In this document: piece by piece, positions 45,319 to 54,181 of the stretch | Numbering within the stretch: the first letter of the stretch is position 1 | How the letters are laid out: every line of letters begins with the position of its first letter | Source: Pelagomonas calceolata | Lineage: Eukaryota > Sar > Pelagophyceae > Pelagomonadales > Pelagomonadaceae | Reading direction: 5' to 3' | Assembly: GCA_918797485.1 (NCBI GenBank) | Contig: CAKKNE010000002.1 | Location: forward strand, 3,748,501 to 3,812,500 | DNA: 64,000 nucleotides | Position numbers and translations under genes: made by a program | Notes under the pieces: generated by a model | Told to the model about the DNA's origin: nothing | Database searches by the model: none | Seen by the model: the letters and a program-made list of their open reading frames with translations, nothing else

Positions 45319-46284
45319 TCAGATGTGGAACTGGCCCGAGTCCGAGGGCAGCGGCGGCGGCGGGCCCGGCGCCGCGCCGTCGACGAGGCGCCGGTGCCAG
45401 TCGAGCCAGGCCTCGTAGGCCCGCGGCGGCAGCACCGCGCGCTGCACCGTGCCGCCGCGCGGCACGTCGCGCGCGAAGCGCACGACCTCGCGGACGACGA
45501 CCAGGTCGCCGGGCACGTCCGCCTGGCGGCGCCAGGGCCCGCCGAAGCAGGCGTCGTGGGCCGGGCGGTCCCACGCGAGCGGGTGCGGCCGCGACGGGTG
45601 GATGGCCTCGTTCTTGCGCTTCTGCGAGAAGCGCGTGTCCGGGCCCTTGTTCGCGAAGGACGAGGCCGGGGGCGGGCCGTCGTCCCCCAATATGGCCTCG
45701 TGGTCGCGCCAGACCTGCACGAGGGCCACGTCCACGGTCTTGTCCGCCGTCGGCAGGCCGCCCGCGCCCCGCCGAATCAGCGTGAACTGCCGGCCGCGGT
45801 AGCCATGGACTCGCCCCGCGGCCTCGCCCGACCGGAATCTTCGAGCCATGGGCCGCGAGACGACGCCCCGCCGGTTGTCCTCGGCGTCCCACCACACCTC
45901 GCCGTTCAGCGGCGACTGGAAGGCCACGCTGATCGTCGCGTTCTGCTGCGACGTGTTGAGCAAATCAGAACGCCCTCTGCAGACAAAATACGCGTGGTGC
46001 TCGCCCGCGAAGCGCCCGAACGGCGACGCCGACGACTGCACGGGCAGCCCGTCCGGGAAGCTCGCGTGCGGGCCCCGGTTCGCCAGCCCGCGCAGCAGCG
46101 CGTGGACCGCGCCCAAGCTGACGACGTCGCCCGCCGCCAGAGCTGCGACCGTCTCCAGGTCCGCGGGCGTCGCGCCCTTGCCCACCTCCCGCGTCGGCGC
46201 CTCCAGCGCCGGGGGCGGCGGCGGGCGGGGCTCGAGGAGCTCCTCGACGTCGATGAGGTTCGAGGCCCGGAGGATGCTGTCCAT
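45319..46284 (-). CDS. Unrecognised 321-aa protein
   Basis: The frame begins MDSILRASNLIDVEELLEPR. The middle has strong beta-type sequence and aromatic residues: AYFVCRGRSDLLNTSQQNAT, VWWDAEDNRRGVVSRP and TVDVALVQVWRDHEAI. The C-terminus has EVVRFARDVPRGGTVQRAVL and ends in a Pro-rich tail. Composition and codon bias are those of a real gene. No domain was recognised. It lies upstream of, and divergent from, the E(z) gene, with 445 bp between starts. Confidence 0.6.
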   Translation of the reverse strand: MDSILRASNLIDVEELLEPRPPPPPALEAPTREVGKGATPADLETVAALAAGDVVSLGAVHALLRGLANRGPHASFPDGLPVQSSASPFGRFAGEHHAYFVCRGRSDLLNTSQQNATISVAFQSPLNGEVWWDAEDNRRGVVSRPMARRFRSGEAAGRVHGYRGRQFTLIRRGAGGLPTADKTVDVALVQVWRDHEAILGDDGPPPASSFANKGPDTRFSQKRKNEAIHPSRPHPLAWDRPAHDACFGGPWRRQADVPGDLVVVREVVRFARDVPRGGTVQRAVLPPRAYEAWLDWHRRLVDGAAPGPPPPLPSDSGQFHI

Positions 46285-46729
46285 GGTGTTCGGCCTCTTT
46301 TTTTTGCCGGCGCCCTTGTCGACTGTGGCGCTCCCGGGGGCGGCTGTCGCCGACCGGGGGGGACCCTTGCCGCGCTCGGGGCAGCCCGCGCCGCGCTCGG
46401 GGCCGACAATGCGGGGCTGGATTACAGGAAGCCGGGCCTAATCCAGCCGCGTAGCGGCTCGGGTCTGAAAAGGGCCCGGCTTTGGCGCCGCCGCGGATAC
46501 GTCCGGAGAGGCCCTGCGCGCGCGCCGGAGGCGGAGGAGCTGGGGCTTTGTGCGGGTTTTGCGCCGCCTCGCGCGTTTTTTGAGCCGCGGCAATTCTGCA
46601 CCGACGGACAGTTGTGGGCATCCATCGCTGCGATAGTGCACGTCCACCGGCGCAAAAACGCAGCGGTGCTCCGCCACAAGAGCAAACACTTCCGCGAGAG
46701 TGGAGTGCTGAGCACAGCACTGAGCACAG
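46285..46729. promoter_or_regulatory. Divergent upstream region of the unknown gene and E(z)
   Basis: 445 bp between divergent starts should contain both promoters. Just before the E(z) start is a repeated AGCACAGCACTGAGCACAG word. No TATA box or known repeat was recognised. Confidence 0.35.
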
Positions 46730-49324
46730 ATGCAGGCGCCGCCGCCGCCGCCGCCGGACGCGCGCCGGCGCGTCCCGGACGTGGTCCAGCAGCTCGTGCA
46801 GCAGCACCGCGCTGATCAAAAGAAGAAGCTCGAGGACGTCCTCCGGCGGAACCGGAGCAGCCCGAACCAGGCGTCGCCGCGCCTCGCGGCGTTGCTCCCG
46901 ACGGCGACGCCAACGACCTGGCGCGCTTCAAAGCCAGCCTCCTCCCCACCTCGCTGGGCGTCCTTCGCGGCGACCGTCGCCTTGCCGGAAGATCTGGGCG
47001 ACGGCTGGCGCGCGGGCGGCCACTCGTTCGTCGGACGAGAGACGGTGCGCGCGCACGGGGAACGGGGCAAGGAGGAGCGCATGTCGTCGGGCGTCGTCGT
47101 GGCCTGGCTGCCGGCGACCGTCAAGGACCCGTTCCGCGACCGCGAGGGCCAGCCCGCGGATTTGTTTAGATTACGCTTCAAGGACGGCGACCTGAGTGGC
47201 GAGGTTGAGGATTTAGAAGCGCACGAGGTGGAGCAGTGTCTATCCGTCGACGCGCCGAACCCGCACGACGTCGGCGAGGGGCCCTTCGATCGGCCGTGGT
47301 GCAAGATCTTGCGGGGAGACGTGCGCGTGCCCCTGGCGACGCGGGGCCAGATCACGTGTCGGAGGTTGGAGAAGACGCCCCCCTTGCCGCCTTCTACCTC
47401 CTTCTCGCCGCTGTCGAGATCTCTGAAGACCGAGGATCAAGCCAAGCTGTCGTATACACCATATTTAGGCGAAAAGGAGGACGGCACCGAGTTGCTGGAC
47501 GGCTACGACGCCTCGGAGAAGCAAAAATCGATTGATGCGGGCGTGACGTGCCCCGCTTTATTAGATCAACGGCAGCGCAACATATCGGATATTGTGAGGG
47601 CCTGCGTCGAGGCCTGCGGCGCGTCGGCGGACGTGGTGGATGCGTTGGTCCAGTGCGGGTTTCACAGGCGGGACGTGCTTTCGTATATGAAACTCCCGGA
47701 GGCGAAAGCTGGAGTGGAGAAGAAGCGCGACGACGCGCTCCACAAGTCGTATGATGACGACGTCGACTCGCTCAAAAAAATACTGTGTCGGCGGTGCTTC
47801 CTGTACGATTGCAATAGGCATGGGTTGCAGATCTTCGGGAGCGGAGTTGAGAGAGGTGAAGACGCGGGCGACGTCTTTCCGGTGGAGACGCCGGTACACG
47901 ACGCGCCGCCTTTACTGAAGGGAGCGACGAGGGTCGACGTCGCGCGGCGCTTCCGGAGCGCGCCCCAAAGGACGTGGGGCGCGCGCGAGGACCGATTGTT
48001 GCCGCGCGCGCTGACCGTTTTCGGGGGTTGCGCGGCGCGCGCGGCGCAGGCCTTAGGCGTGTCCGGTGAAGATTTGAGACGCCGCGCGGCCGCCCTGTCG
48101 CTAGCATGCTCGACCGGTGACGAGGGCAAGTGGTGCTGTCGGCGGTGCGCGCCGCACGACCGGCCACCAAGGGAGGAGGACGCGCCGCCGCCGCCGAAAC
48201 GGCGCAAGAAGGGCGCCGGCGCCAAGGTCACCGACATCAAGAAAACCAAGCACCCGAAGCCGCACCCCGACCGCAAGTTCAAGGCCAAGAGCATCGAGAC
48301 GCCGGCCGTCTACTGCCGGCACGAGGGGCCCTGCACGCTCGAGAACTGCGAGTGCCTGCAGGCGGATCAGTACTGCTCGAAGTTCTGCGGGTGCTTCGTG
48401 CCCAAGGTGCCGCCGCGGCCGCGGGCCGTCGCCGCGCCGTGGTACGACGCGCGGCACGTGGAGAAGCCCGACTTCGACGACGCGACGGCGGCGTGGTTGC
48501 AAGCTAGACACGCGTGCCGCGGGGCCATGAGCTGGCCGCCGCCGCCGCCCAAGGCGCTGGGCGGGAAGAAGCCCTCGCGCCAGACGTGCCGGAACCAGTT
48601 CCCGGGCTGCCAGTGCAAGTCGCACTGCCAGACGCGGGCGTGCCCCTGCTTCGCGGCGGGCCGCGAGTGCGACGCGGACATTTGCGGGACCTGCGGCGCG
48701 GCGAAGGCCGACGACTACCCCGATTTACAGGCGAACCCCTTCCGTTGTAAGAATCGCGCATTAGCGAGGAAACAGACCGCGCGGACGGCGCTCGCCGAGT
48801 CCACGATCCCCGGCGCGGGCTGGGGTTTGTTTGCGCCGCACGGCGCGCAGAAGGGCGACCTCATGTGCGAGTACGTGGGCGAGGTGCTGAGCCAGCCCGA
48901 GGCTGAAAGAAGGGGCAAGATCTACGACAAGATCAACTCCTCTTATTTATTCAACCTGGACGAGGCGAGCGTCGTCGACGCGACGCGCTACGGGAACAAG
49001 TCCAGGTTCGCCAATCATAGTTCGGAGCCGAACTGCGGCACGCGCACCGTATTAGTAGATGGCACGCACCGCATCGGCCTGTACGCGGCCCAGGACATCC
49101 AGCGGGAGGACGAGCTCTTCTTCGACTACCGGTACACGGCCGAGGCGGAGACGGCGGGCCAGAAGAAGGTGGCGGTGCTCGTGGACTGGATGGTCGACGC
49201 GTCGGCGGCCGCGAACGTCAGCAACGGCCGCGGCGCGCGCGTCTTAGACGCGTCCGCGGCGGCGGCGCTCGCGCGGAAGGGGCCTGGAAAGAAGCGCAAG
49301 GCGGCGCGGAAGCACTCGGGGTGA
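46730..49324 (+). CDS. EZH2: E(z)/EZH-type histone H3K27 methyltransferase
   Basis: The frame encodes 864 aa. E(z) is the catalytic subunit of Polycomb repressive complex 2. A Pro-rich start is followed by a region binding other subunits and, at about 408-450, a SANT-like segment (RTWGAREDRLLPRALTVFGG). The pre-SET CXC domain spans about 520-680, with many paired cysteines such as CTLENCECLQADQYCSKFCG and CQCKSHCQTRACPCF. The SET domain is at about 683-815: GAGWGLFAP, EYVGEV, the SAM-site NHS in FANHSSEPNC, and FFDYRY. The tail is basic (KRKAARKHSG). The presence of all catalytic motifs suggests an active enzyme. No intron is seen. Confidence 0.95.
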   Translation: MQAPPPPPPDARRRVPDVVQQLVQQHRADQKKKLEDVLRRNRSSPNQASPRLAALLPTATPTTWRASKPASSPPRWASFAATVALPEDLGDGWRAGGHSFVGRETVRAHGERGKEERMSSGVVVAWLPATVKDPFRDREGQPADLFRLRFKDGDLSGEVEDLEAHEVEQCLSVDAPNPHDVGEGPFDRPWCKILRGDVRVPLATRGQITCRRLEKTPPLPPSTSFSPLSRSLKTEDQAKLSYTPYLGEKEDGTELLDGYDASEKQKSIDAGVTCPALLDQRQRNISDIVRACVEACGASADVVDALVQCGFHRRDVLSYMKLPEAKAGVEKKRDDALHKSYDDDVDSLKKILCRRCFLYDCNRHGLQIFGSGVERGEDAGDVFPVETPVHDAPPLLKGATRVDVARRFRSAPQRTWGAREDRLLPRALTVFGGCAARAAQALGVSGEDLRRRAAALSLACSTGDEGKWCCRRCAPHDRPPREEDAPPPPKRRKKGAGAKVTDIKKTKHPKPHPDRKFKAKSIETPAVYCRHEGPCTLENCECLQADQYCSKFCGCFVPKVPPRPRAVAAPWYDARHVEKPDFDDATAAWLQARHACRGAMSWPPPPPKALGGKKPSRQTCRNQFPGCQCKSHCQTRACPCFAAGRECDADICGTCGAAKADDYPDLQANPFRCKNRALARKQTARTALAESTIPGAGWGLFAPHGAQKGDLMCEYVGEVLSQPEAERRGKIYDKINSSYLFNLDEASVVDATRYGNKSRFANHSSEPNCGTRTVLVDGTHRIGLYAAQDIQREDELFFDYRYTAEAETAGQKKVAVLVDWMVDASAAANVSNGRGARVLDASAAAALARKGPGKKRKAARKHSG

Positions 49325-49755
49325 CTTAATTATTAGGTAGTGTTATTTTCTCTGCTTTGCTTCTCTATATTCCTCTTTTTTTTCTGCTGTAAACGGTGGT
49401 GCTAGGAGTCGGGCGGGGAATCCTTGTGTTGTTGCTTTGTTAATTGTCTTCCTTAATTTATTTATTTGCTTTGCTTAGAGCTAGGCCGCCTAGGCCCTAG
49501 CCACGACCCGCCGTTATTATTTACTTATTTATGTAGTAGCCCGGTTCCATACTGGTACATTGTATGGTATGGTACCATACCTCGGTCGCGGCTAAGTTGC
49601 TGCCGTGAGGACGCACCTGATTACGCGCTCCGTGGTTGTGCGCCCTAGATAACACGCGCTCGACGCCCTCGCAGCGCACGACCGCAAGCACGTACGCGCT
49701 GCCGCGCCGTGACGCACGCAAGGAACGCTAACAGCGCTGCGCCACAGCACAAGCT
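49325..49755. other. Intergenic, 0.43 kb, with R2
   Basis: Begins with an AT-rich 3' region including CTTCCTTAATTTATTTATTT (49449), then R2 at 49466-49494. A GGTATGGTATGGTACCATACC palindrome-like patch, written here as TATGGTA with TACCATA, lies at about 49563-49580. Confidence 0.5.
49466..49494 (+). repeat. Repeat R2, copy 2
   Basis: TTTGCTTTGCTTAGAGCTAG then GCCGCCTAG; identical to copy 1 over the 26-base core from GCTTTGC. Confidence 0.85.
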
Positions 49756-50958
49756 ATGGCCAAAGCGAAGCCCCAACCAAAGCGCAACACGCGCAGCACG
49801 GCGAAACCCGCCGCGAAGGCCGCGCCCAAAAAACGGCCCGCGGCCGCGAAGCCCGCGCCCAAAAAGAAGCCCGCCGCCGCGAAGCCCGCGCCCAAAAAGA
49901 AGCCCGCCGCCGCGAAGCCCCCGCCGAAGAAGCGGCCCGCGCGCAAGCCGTCGGCGCGCGCCCGCGAGGCCGAGGAGGCGCCCGCGGAGCGCCTGCGCAA
50001 GGCGGCGCGGACCCTCGGGGGCGACGCGGGGCCGCGGACGTCGTCGCGCCCGCGCAAGGCGAGCGCGCGCGCGCGCGAGGCGGCCGAGGACGTGGAGGAA
50101 GACGAGCAGCCGGCGCCCAAGAAGAAGGTGCGGAAGCGCGCGACGCAGTGGGCCGGCGTCCCGCCCGTGAACATCGCGGCGCCGCGGCCGCCCGCCTCGC
50201 GGGAGAAGGGCTACTACAAGGAGCGCGCCCTCCAGCGTCTCGGGGAATTGATCCCCAAGGCGGTCGAGCCGCCCAAAGAAATTAAAAAGTACCCCGTCGG
50301 GCCGCGCCGCGAGAAGGTGTTGACGCTGAGCGACCTCGAGGCCAAGGGCCTCGTGGGCGTCAAGAAGCCCATCCTCCCGAAGAGCTGGCTCGCGCACGAC
50401 GAGGACCTCGTGTTCGACACGGTCGACGTCGTCGTCAAGGCGGAGCCGACCTTCGGCATGTACCTGAAGAACGTCGACGAGCGCTGCGTCGTGCGCGGCT
50501 TCGTCGAAAACGCGGACGCCGTCGATAAATTGAAATGCAACGACGTGCTCATCGCCGTGGGCAACATCGACGCGCGCGCCGTCGGCTTCCGGGCGACGCT
50601 CGCCAAGCTCGAGAAGTGCTACGACACCGGCGCCGCGGCGCTGCGCGTGGCGCGGCCGCGGCTGCGGAGTGACCTCGTCTTCGAGGCGCGGACGTTCGCG
50701 GCGCCGGCCGCGGCGCCGGCGCCCGCGCCGGCGCCCGCGCCGGCTGCCGACGACGACGAGAGCTTCCTGGACCGGCCCGCGCTGCTCGCGCCGGCGCCCG
50801 GGCCGGCCCGCGCCGCCGCGGCTCCGGTCCCCGCGGCCCGCGGCGGCCCCGTCGCGCCGGTGCCCGGGCCCGCGCCGGCCGCGCTCCTGCCGGCCATCGA
50901 CGACGAGGAGGAGGAGGCCGAGCTCGTCTGCCGGCCGCGGAAGGTCGGCGGCGGATAA
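49756..50958 (+). CDS. Histone H1-like basic N-terminus with PDZ-like domain
   Basis: The frame encodes 400 aa. Residues 1-60 are tandem KPAPKKKPAAA units, as in histone H1 tails or nucleolar proteins. A basic/acidic Ala-rich linker runs to about 140. Residues about 225-300 look like a PDZ fold: VVVKAEPTFGMYLKNVDERC, FVENADAVDKLKCNDVLIAV, then a helix RATLAKLEKC. The tail is an Ala/Pro repeat with an acidic end. So a nuclear or DNA-associated protein that binds a partner C-terminus is plausible; no named family. It converges with the split gene at 50980, with 21 bp between stops. Confidence 0.65.
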   Translation: MAKAKPQPKRNTRSTAKPAAKAAPKKRPAAAKPAPKKKPAAAKPAPKKKPAAAKPPPKKRPARKPSARAREAEEAPAERLRKAARTLGGDAGPRTSSRPRKASARAREAAEDVEEDEQPAPKKKVRKRATQWAGVPPVNIAAPRPPASREKGYYKERALQRLGELIPKAVEPPKEIKKYPVGPRREKVLTLSDLEAKGLVGVKKPILPKSWLAHDEDLVFDTVDVVVKAEPTFGMYLKNVDERCVVRGFVENADAVDKLKCNDVLIAVGNIDARAVGFRATLAKLEKCYDTGAAALRVARPRLRSDLVFEARTFAAPAAAPAPAPAPAPAADDDESFLDRPALLAPAPGPARAAAAPVPAARGGPVAPVPGPAPAALLPAIDDEEEEAELVCRPRKVGGG

Positions 50959-50979
50959 GCAAGTTCTTATGTGAACTAT

Positions 50980-51472
50980 TTACTCGTTGACCGCGTGCAG
51001 CGCCGTGGTCGACGACATGGCGACCGAGCCCCCCGGCTCGATGAAGAAGTGAGGCCTGTGTGGAAATCAAATTTTGCGCGCCCCACGCCATCGACGCGAT
51101 GTTGTCTCCGTAGCTGCGTCTGCTCGATGGCGTGGCGATTCCTACGTTTTCCCCGCGACCGTGTCTGCTCGATGGCGTGGAATAGCGTAACTCACTGGTT
51201 GATTTCCACGCAGAGTGGGGCCCCGACATCTTGCCCGGCTTGACGTCGACGCCGTCGCCGTCGACGAAGCGCCAGCCGGCGTCGACGGCGCCCTGGAGCG
51301 ATTTGTACGTCTTCTTGAGGGCCGTGAGCGTCGCGCTCGCTTGCGGGCTGACGTTCTTCTTGAGGGCGGGGTCGGCGACGAACTTCCACGCCTTGCCGCC
51401 CTTCGGCGGCTCGTGGTACGGGATGTGGCACCCGCGGTCGCGAGAGCGGGAGCGACTCGGAGACCGGGACAT
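50980..51472 (-). CDS. Small SR-type protein split by an introner
   Basis: Exons 51210-51472 and 50980-51055 with the intron 51056-51209 give 112 aa in one frame. The start is MSRSPSRSRSRDRGCHIPYH, an Arg/Ser stretch like that of splicing-related proteins. Then comes a compact part: KAWKFVADPALKKNVSPQAS, TALKKTYKSLQGAVDAGWRF, VDGDGVDVKPG. The second exon reads PHFFIEPGGSVAMSSTTALH and ends AVNE. The splice sites are GT (51208-51209) and AG (51056-51057). I know no family name. Confidence 0.7.
51056..51213 (-). mobile_element. Introner element with TIRs and near-perfect 8-bp duplication
   Basis: Ends are CTGTGTGGAAATCAAA (from 51056) and, read inward from 51213 on the other strand, CTGCGTGGAAATCAAC. 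Flanking 8-mers are AGTGAGGC (51048-51055) and AGTGGGGC (51214-51221), 7 of 8 alike. Inside, GTCTGCTCGATGGCGTGG occurs twice (51118-51135, 51163-51180), and CCCCACGCCATCGACGCGA (51081-51099) is a 19-bp identity with the introner in MON1. The 154-nt intron it makes uses GTGGAAAT as donor and CACACAG as acceptor. Confidence 0.9.
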
Positions 51473-51935
51473 GGGTGAGTTATGTGTTCCGCCTGCGTGC
51501 AAATCGAGCAACCTCTCGGCGACGACGCGGGCGCGCGCGTAGACTCAAAAGCCAGGTCGAGCTCAGAGCTCCACCTTGAATCGAGACGTCGCGTCGACGC
51601 ACGCCCGACGAGCGCGGAGGCGAAGGCTGACTGACGCACTGTAAAAACGGTGAAGCCTGATTGGAGCGCTATGAGGTCGGATTTGTGAATGAAACCTGTT
51701 TTGATTGTGGGGCGTCGCGGCGACCTAAAGTACTCGCCAGACGAGATTATCTGAACGGCGGAGCTAGGATGGAAGGTATGTTTTAAAGCGCAACCTCTTT
51801 CAACCAGCCGCTTCACGCTCCTTGGTATGATCGTCGAGTTCGCGTTCCACGTTGGGGATTACTAAGAAACTACATTTCAGGTGATCAAAGTACGGAAACG
51901 AAGTATCTTATGTAGACGAACGAGGACGAAACGAC
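51473..51935. other. Intergenic, 0.46 kb
   Basis: Upstream of the split gene and downstream of the helicase. Short antisense frames are present without support. No repeat or RNA gene was recognised. Confidence 0.35.
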
Positions 51936-53717
51936 CTACCAGCGCCGGCCCTTGCCGCCGCCGCCGCCGCGCCCGCGGCCCGAGCCCGGGGGGTTGCCGG
52001 GCGGGCCCTTGAGGACGTTCAGGCCGCGCACGCCCTTGAGGCCCATCTTGCCGACGGTCTTGGCTTGCAAAGGAGGCGGCCCCGGCAGGGCCAGGACCTC
52101 CTCCGCGAAGACGTTGGCCTCTTCGACGAGGCGCTCCTTGTCCCACCGCAACCGCCTCAAAAAAGAATTGTAGAAGCCGAGCCAGGCCTGGTAGGAGGCG
52201 CCCGTCGTCTCGGGCGGCAGGCGCCGCGCCGCTTCATATAAAGCGGTCTCGAGCTGCACTGTTGGAGAGCCCTGGACGAGCTGCTGGAGCGGCAACGCCC
52301 GGATTTTCGCATCATTTAAAAAGAAGGCCTCGGTCCGGCATAATATGAGATCGCCGGACCCCTGCTTGCCCGCTCTCGCCGTCCGTCCCAGGCGATGGAC
52401 GTACTGCGCCGCGTCGGACGGCAGGCCCACCTGGATGACGCGCGTGACGTCGGGGTAGTCCATGCCCCGCGCCGTCACGTCGCTCGTGAGTAGGCAGGCC
52501 CCTCCGACGCTATTTCTGAAAATATCCGAGACCTTCGTGCGGTGACTTTGGGACTTCCGCGAGTGGATCTCCAAAATCTTCGTGTGTCTCAAGAAAGCAC
52601 ACGTCGGGTCCTTCGCCAGTTCCAAACACAATTCGGCGTAGAATTGGGTTAACCGAGCCGTCGTGAAGAAGGCGATGACCTTGTGCTCCGGGTCACTACA
52701 AGCATCGTTCAAGACCGCGATGAGTTCCGCGGCGCAGCCCTTCTGCGTCTCGCAGATCGTCGCTCTTTGAGGGACATTGACGTGGGTTTGTTGTTCTTCG
52801 CCGACCGTGTCCACGAAGTGGTACTGCGGCGACTTCATCGCTAATCTAGCGATCGACGCGACGTCGTCAGGCATCGTCGCGCTAAATAACAAAGTTTGGC
52901 GCGTCAGTTTGGTGGATTCAATAGCCCGCAGGATCTTTTCGATGGCCGGGCGGAAGCCCATGTCCAGCAACTGGTCCGCCTCGTCGAAAACGAGCGTTTC
53001 GAGGCTATCGCAGATGCCCGGCGCGACGCCCTGCGTGTTCTCGAGGTGGTCGTTCAGCCGCCCCGGCGTCGCCACGAGAATGTCGGGGGCTCTCCCGCCT
53101 CGCAACCCAAGTTCATTATAGTCCTTCTGGATCTTCGTGCCGCCGAACACGCACGCTACTCTTAGACCGTGGAACGTCGCGAGCAATTTCCCCTCCTCGA
53201 CGGTCTGGGCGGCGAGTTCCCGCGTGGGAGACAACACCAGAGCGGATAACCCTCTACGGTGAGGCTTGGACGCGGCCGCCCTATCCACAGAGGGCACCAT
53301 GAACGCGAGCGTCTTGCCCGTGCCCGTCTTCGCCTTGGCGACGACGTCTCCGCCGCGCGCGCAGACCGGTAGGGCTTGTTGCTGGACCTGGGTCATCGTC
53401 GGGTAGCCCAGGACTTCATCAATGGCTCGTAACGTGTTGGGCGACACGACGCCTTGCAAGGTGGCGAACGCGACGCCCGTCAGGTGGGCCCGCGTCGTGC
53501 TCGAAGTTCTAGCGGAAGCGTGCGGCGCCGGCGGCGCCGGCGGCGCGGCGTGCGGCTTCGGTCGGCCGTCCGTGTTCTGCTGCTTGCGCGGCGGCTTCGG
53601 CGGCGCGTCGCCGCCGCCCTTGCCACCGCGGCCGCGGCCGCCGCCGCGCCTCCTACGCTTCTGGCCCTTGCCGCCGCGACCGCGCCCGCCTCCGCCTCTG
53701 CCGTTGTTGTTGTCCAT
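51936..53717 (-). CDS. DEAD-box RNA helicase
   Basis: The frame encodes 593 aa. The N-terminus is a Gly/Arg/Lys-rich (RGG-like) stretch of 45 residues. The helicase core (about 85-480) has all the motifs: the Q-motif YPTMTQVQQQALP, motif I AKTGTGKT, Ia PTRELA, II VFDEAD, III SATMP, and in the second lobe motif V TSDVTARGMDYPDV and VI HRLGRTARAG. A helical C-terminal extension and a Gly/Arg/Lys tail follow. The core and extension resemble the Mss116/RH25-31 group, which act in organelle or cytosolic RNA remodelling. No targeting peptide is evident, so location is open. Confidence 0.93.
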   Translation of the reverse strand: MDNNNGRGGGGRGRGGKGQKRRRRGGGRGRGGKGGGDAPPKPPRKQQNTDGRPKPHAAPPAPPAPHASARTSSTTRAHLTGVAFATLQGVVSPNTLRAIDEVLGYPTMTQVQQQALPVCARGGDVVAKAKTGTGKTLAFMVPSVDRAAASKPHRRGLSALVLSPTRELAAQTVEEGKLLATFHGLRVACVFGGTKIQKDYNELGLRGGRAPDILVATPGRLNDHLENTQGVAPGICDSLETLVFDEADQLLDMGFRPAIEKILRAIESTKLTRQTLLFSATMPDDVASIARLAMKSPQYHFVDTVGEEQQTHVNVPQRATICETQKGCAAELIAVLNDACSDPEHKVIAFFTTARLTQFYAELCLELAKDPTCAFLRHTKILEIHSRKSQSHRTKVSDIFRNSVGGACLLTSDVTARGMDYPDVTRVIQVGLPSDAAQYVHRLGRTARAGKQGSGDLILCRTEAFFLNDAKIRALPLQQLVQGSPTVQLETALYEAARRLPPETTGASYQAWLGFYNSFLRRLRWDKERLVEEANVFAEEVLALPGPPPLQAKTVGKMGLKGVRGLNVLKGPPGNPPGSGRGRGGGGGKGRRW

Positions 53718-54181
53718 TTCTGCGCGTGCGCGTCTACTGTTGTGCTACTGTTGTGATGGCTGCTGCCAGCTGCCAAAAACGCAAAAAAGCTCGTCTTTGC
53801 GTCTATGGGCTGCTGCGCGATGCTAGGATGCTAATGTGAAATCAGCTTCTCGCGAATTATATATAGGTGCGCAGTCTCTCGTCGCCACGGCTTGGGCGTC
53901 GGCATCGATCGTGTCACAGGATGGGACCTGTCCGAAAGTAACTCCTCTAGCGTGGATAATGTCTTCGACACGTATATCAATTGCGCAAGAGAGGATTGAG
54001 AAAAGCGTGAGCTAGCGGTCTGTAAGACACTAGCAGCTCAATGCTTGCCTTGGCTGGCTCGGATCTGGCTAAGCTCACTATCAGGGCGCCTTAAAGCAAG
54101 CTCGCGTGGTGCCACCCACTGCTGCAGCGCGCAGCAGTAAATTCCGCATGCAGATCTAGCTGGCACAACCAAAAAGCAGAG
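53718..54181. promoter_or_regulatory. Divergent upstream region of helicase and amidotransferase
   Basis: 464 bp between divergent starts. A TATA-like AATTATATATAGG stands at about 53855. Repeat R1 is at 54012-54033. Neither has been shown to act as a promoter element. Confidence 0.35.
54012..54033 (-). repeat. Repeat R1, copy 5
   Basis: On the plus strand CTAGCGGTCTG then TAAGACACTAG; reverse complement of the R1 pattern with one changed base. Confidence 0.85.
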
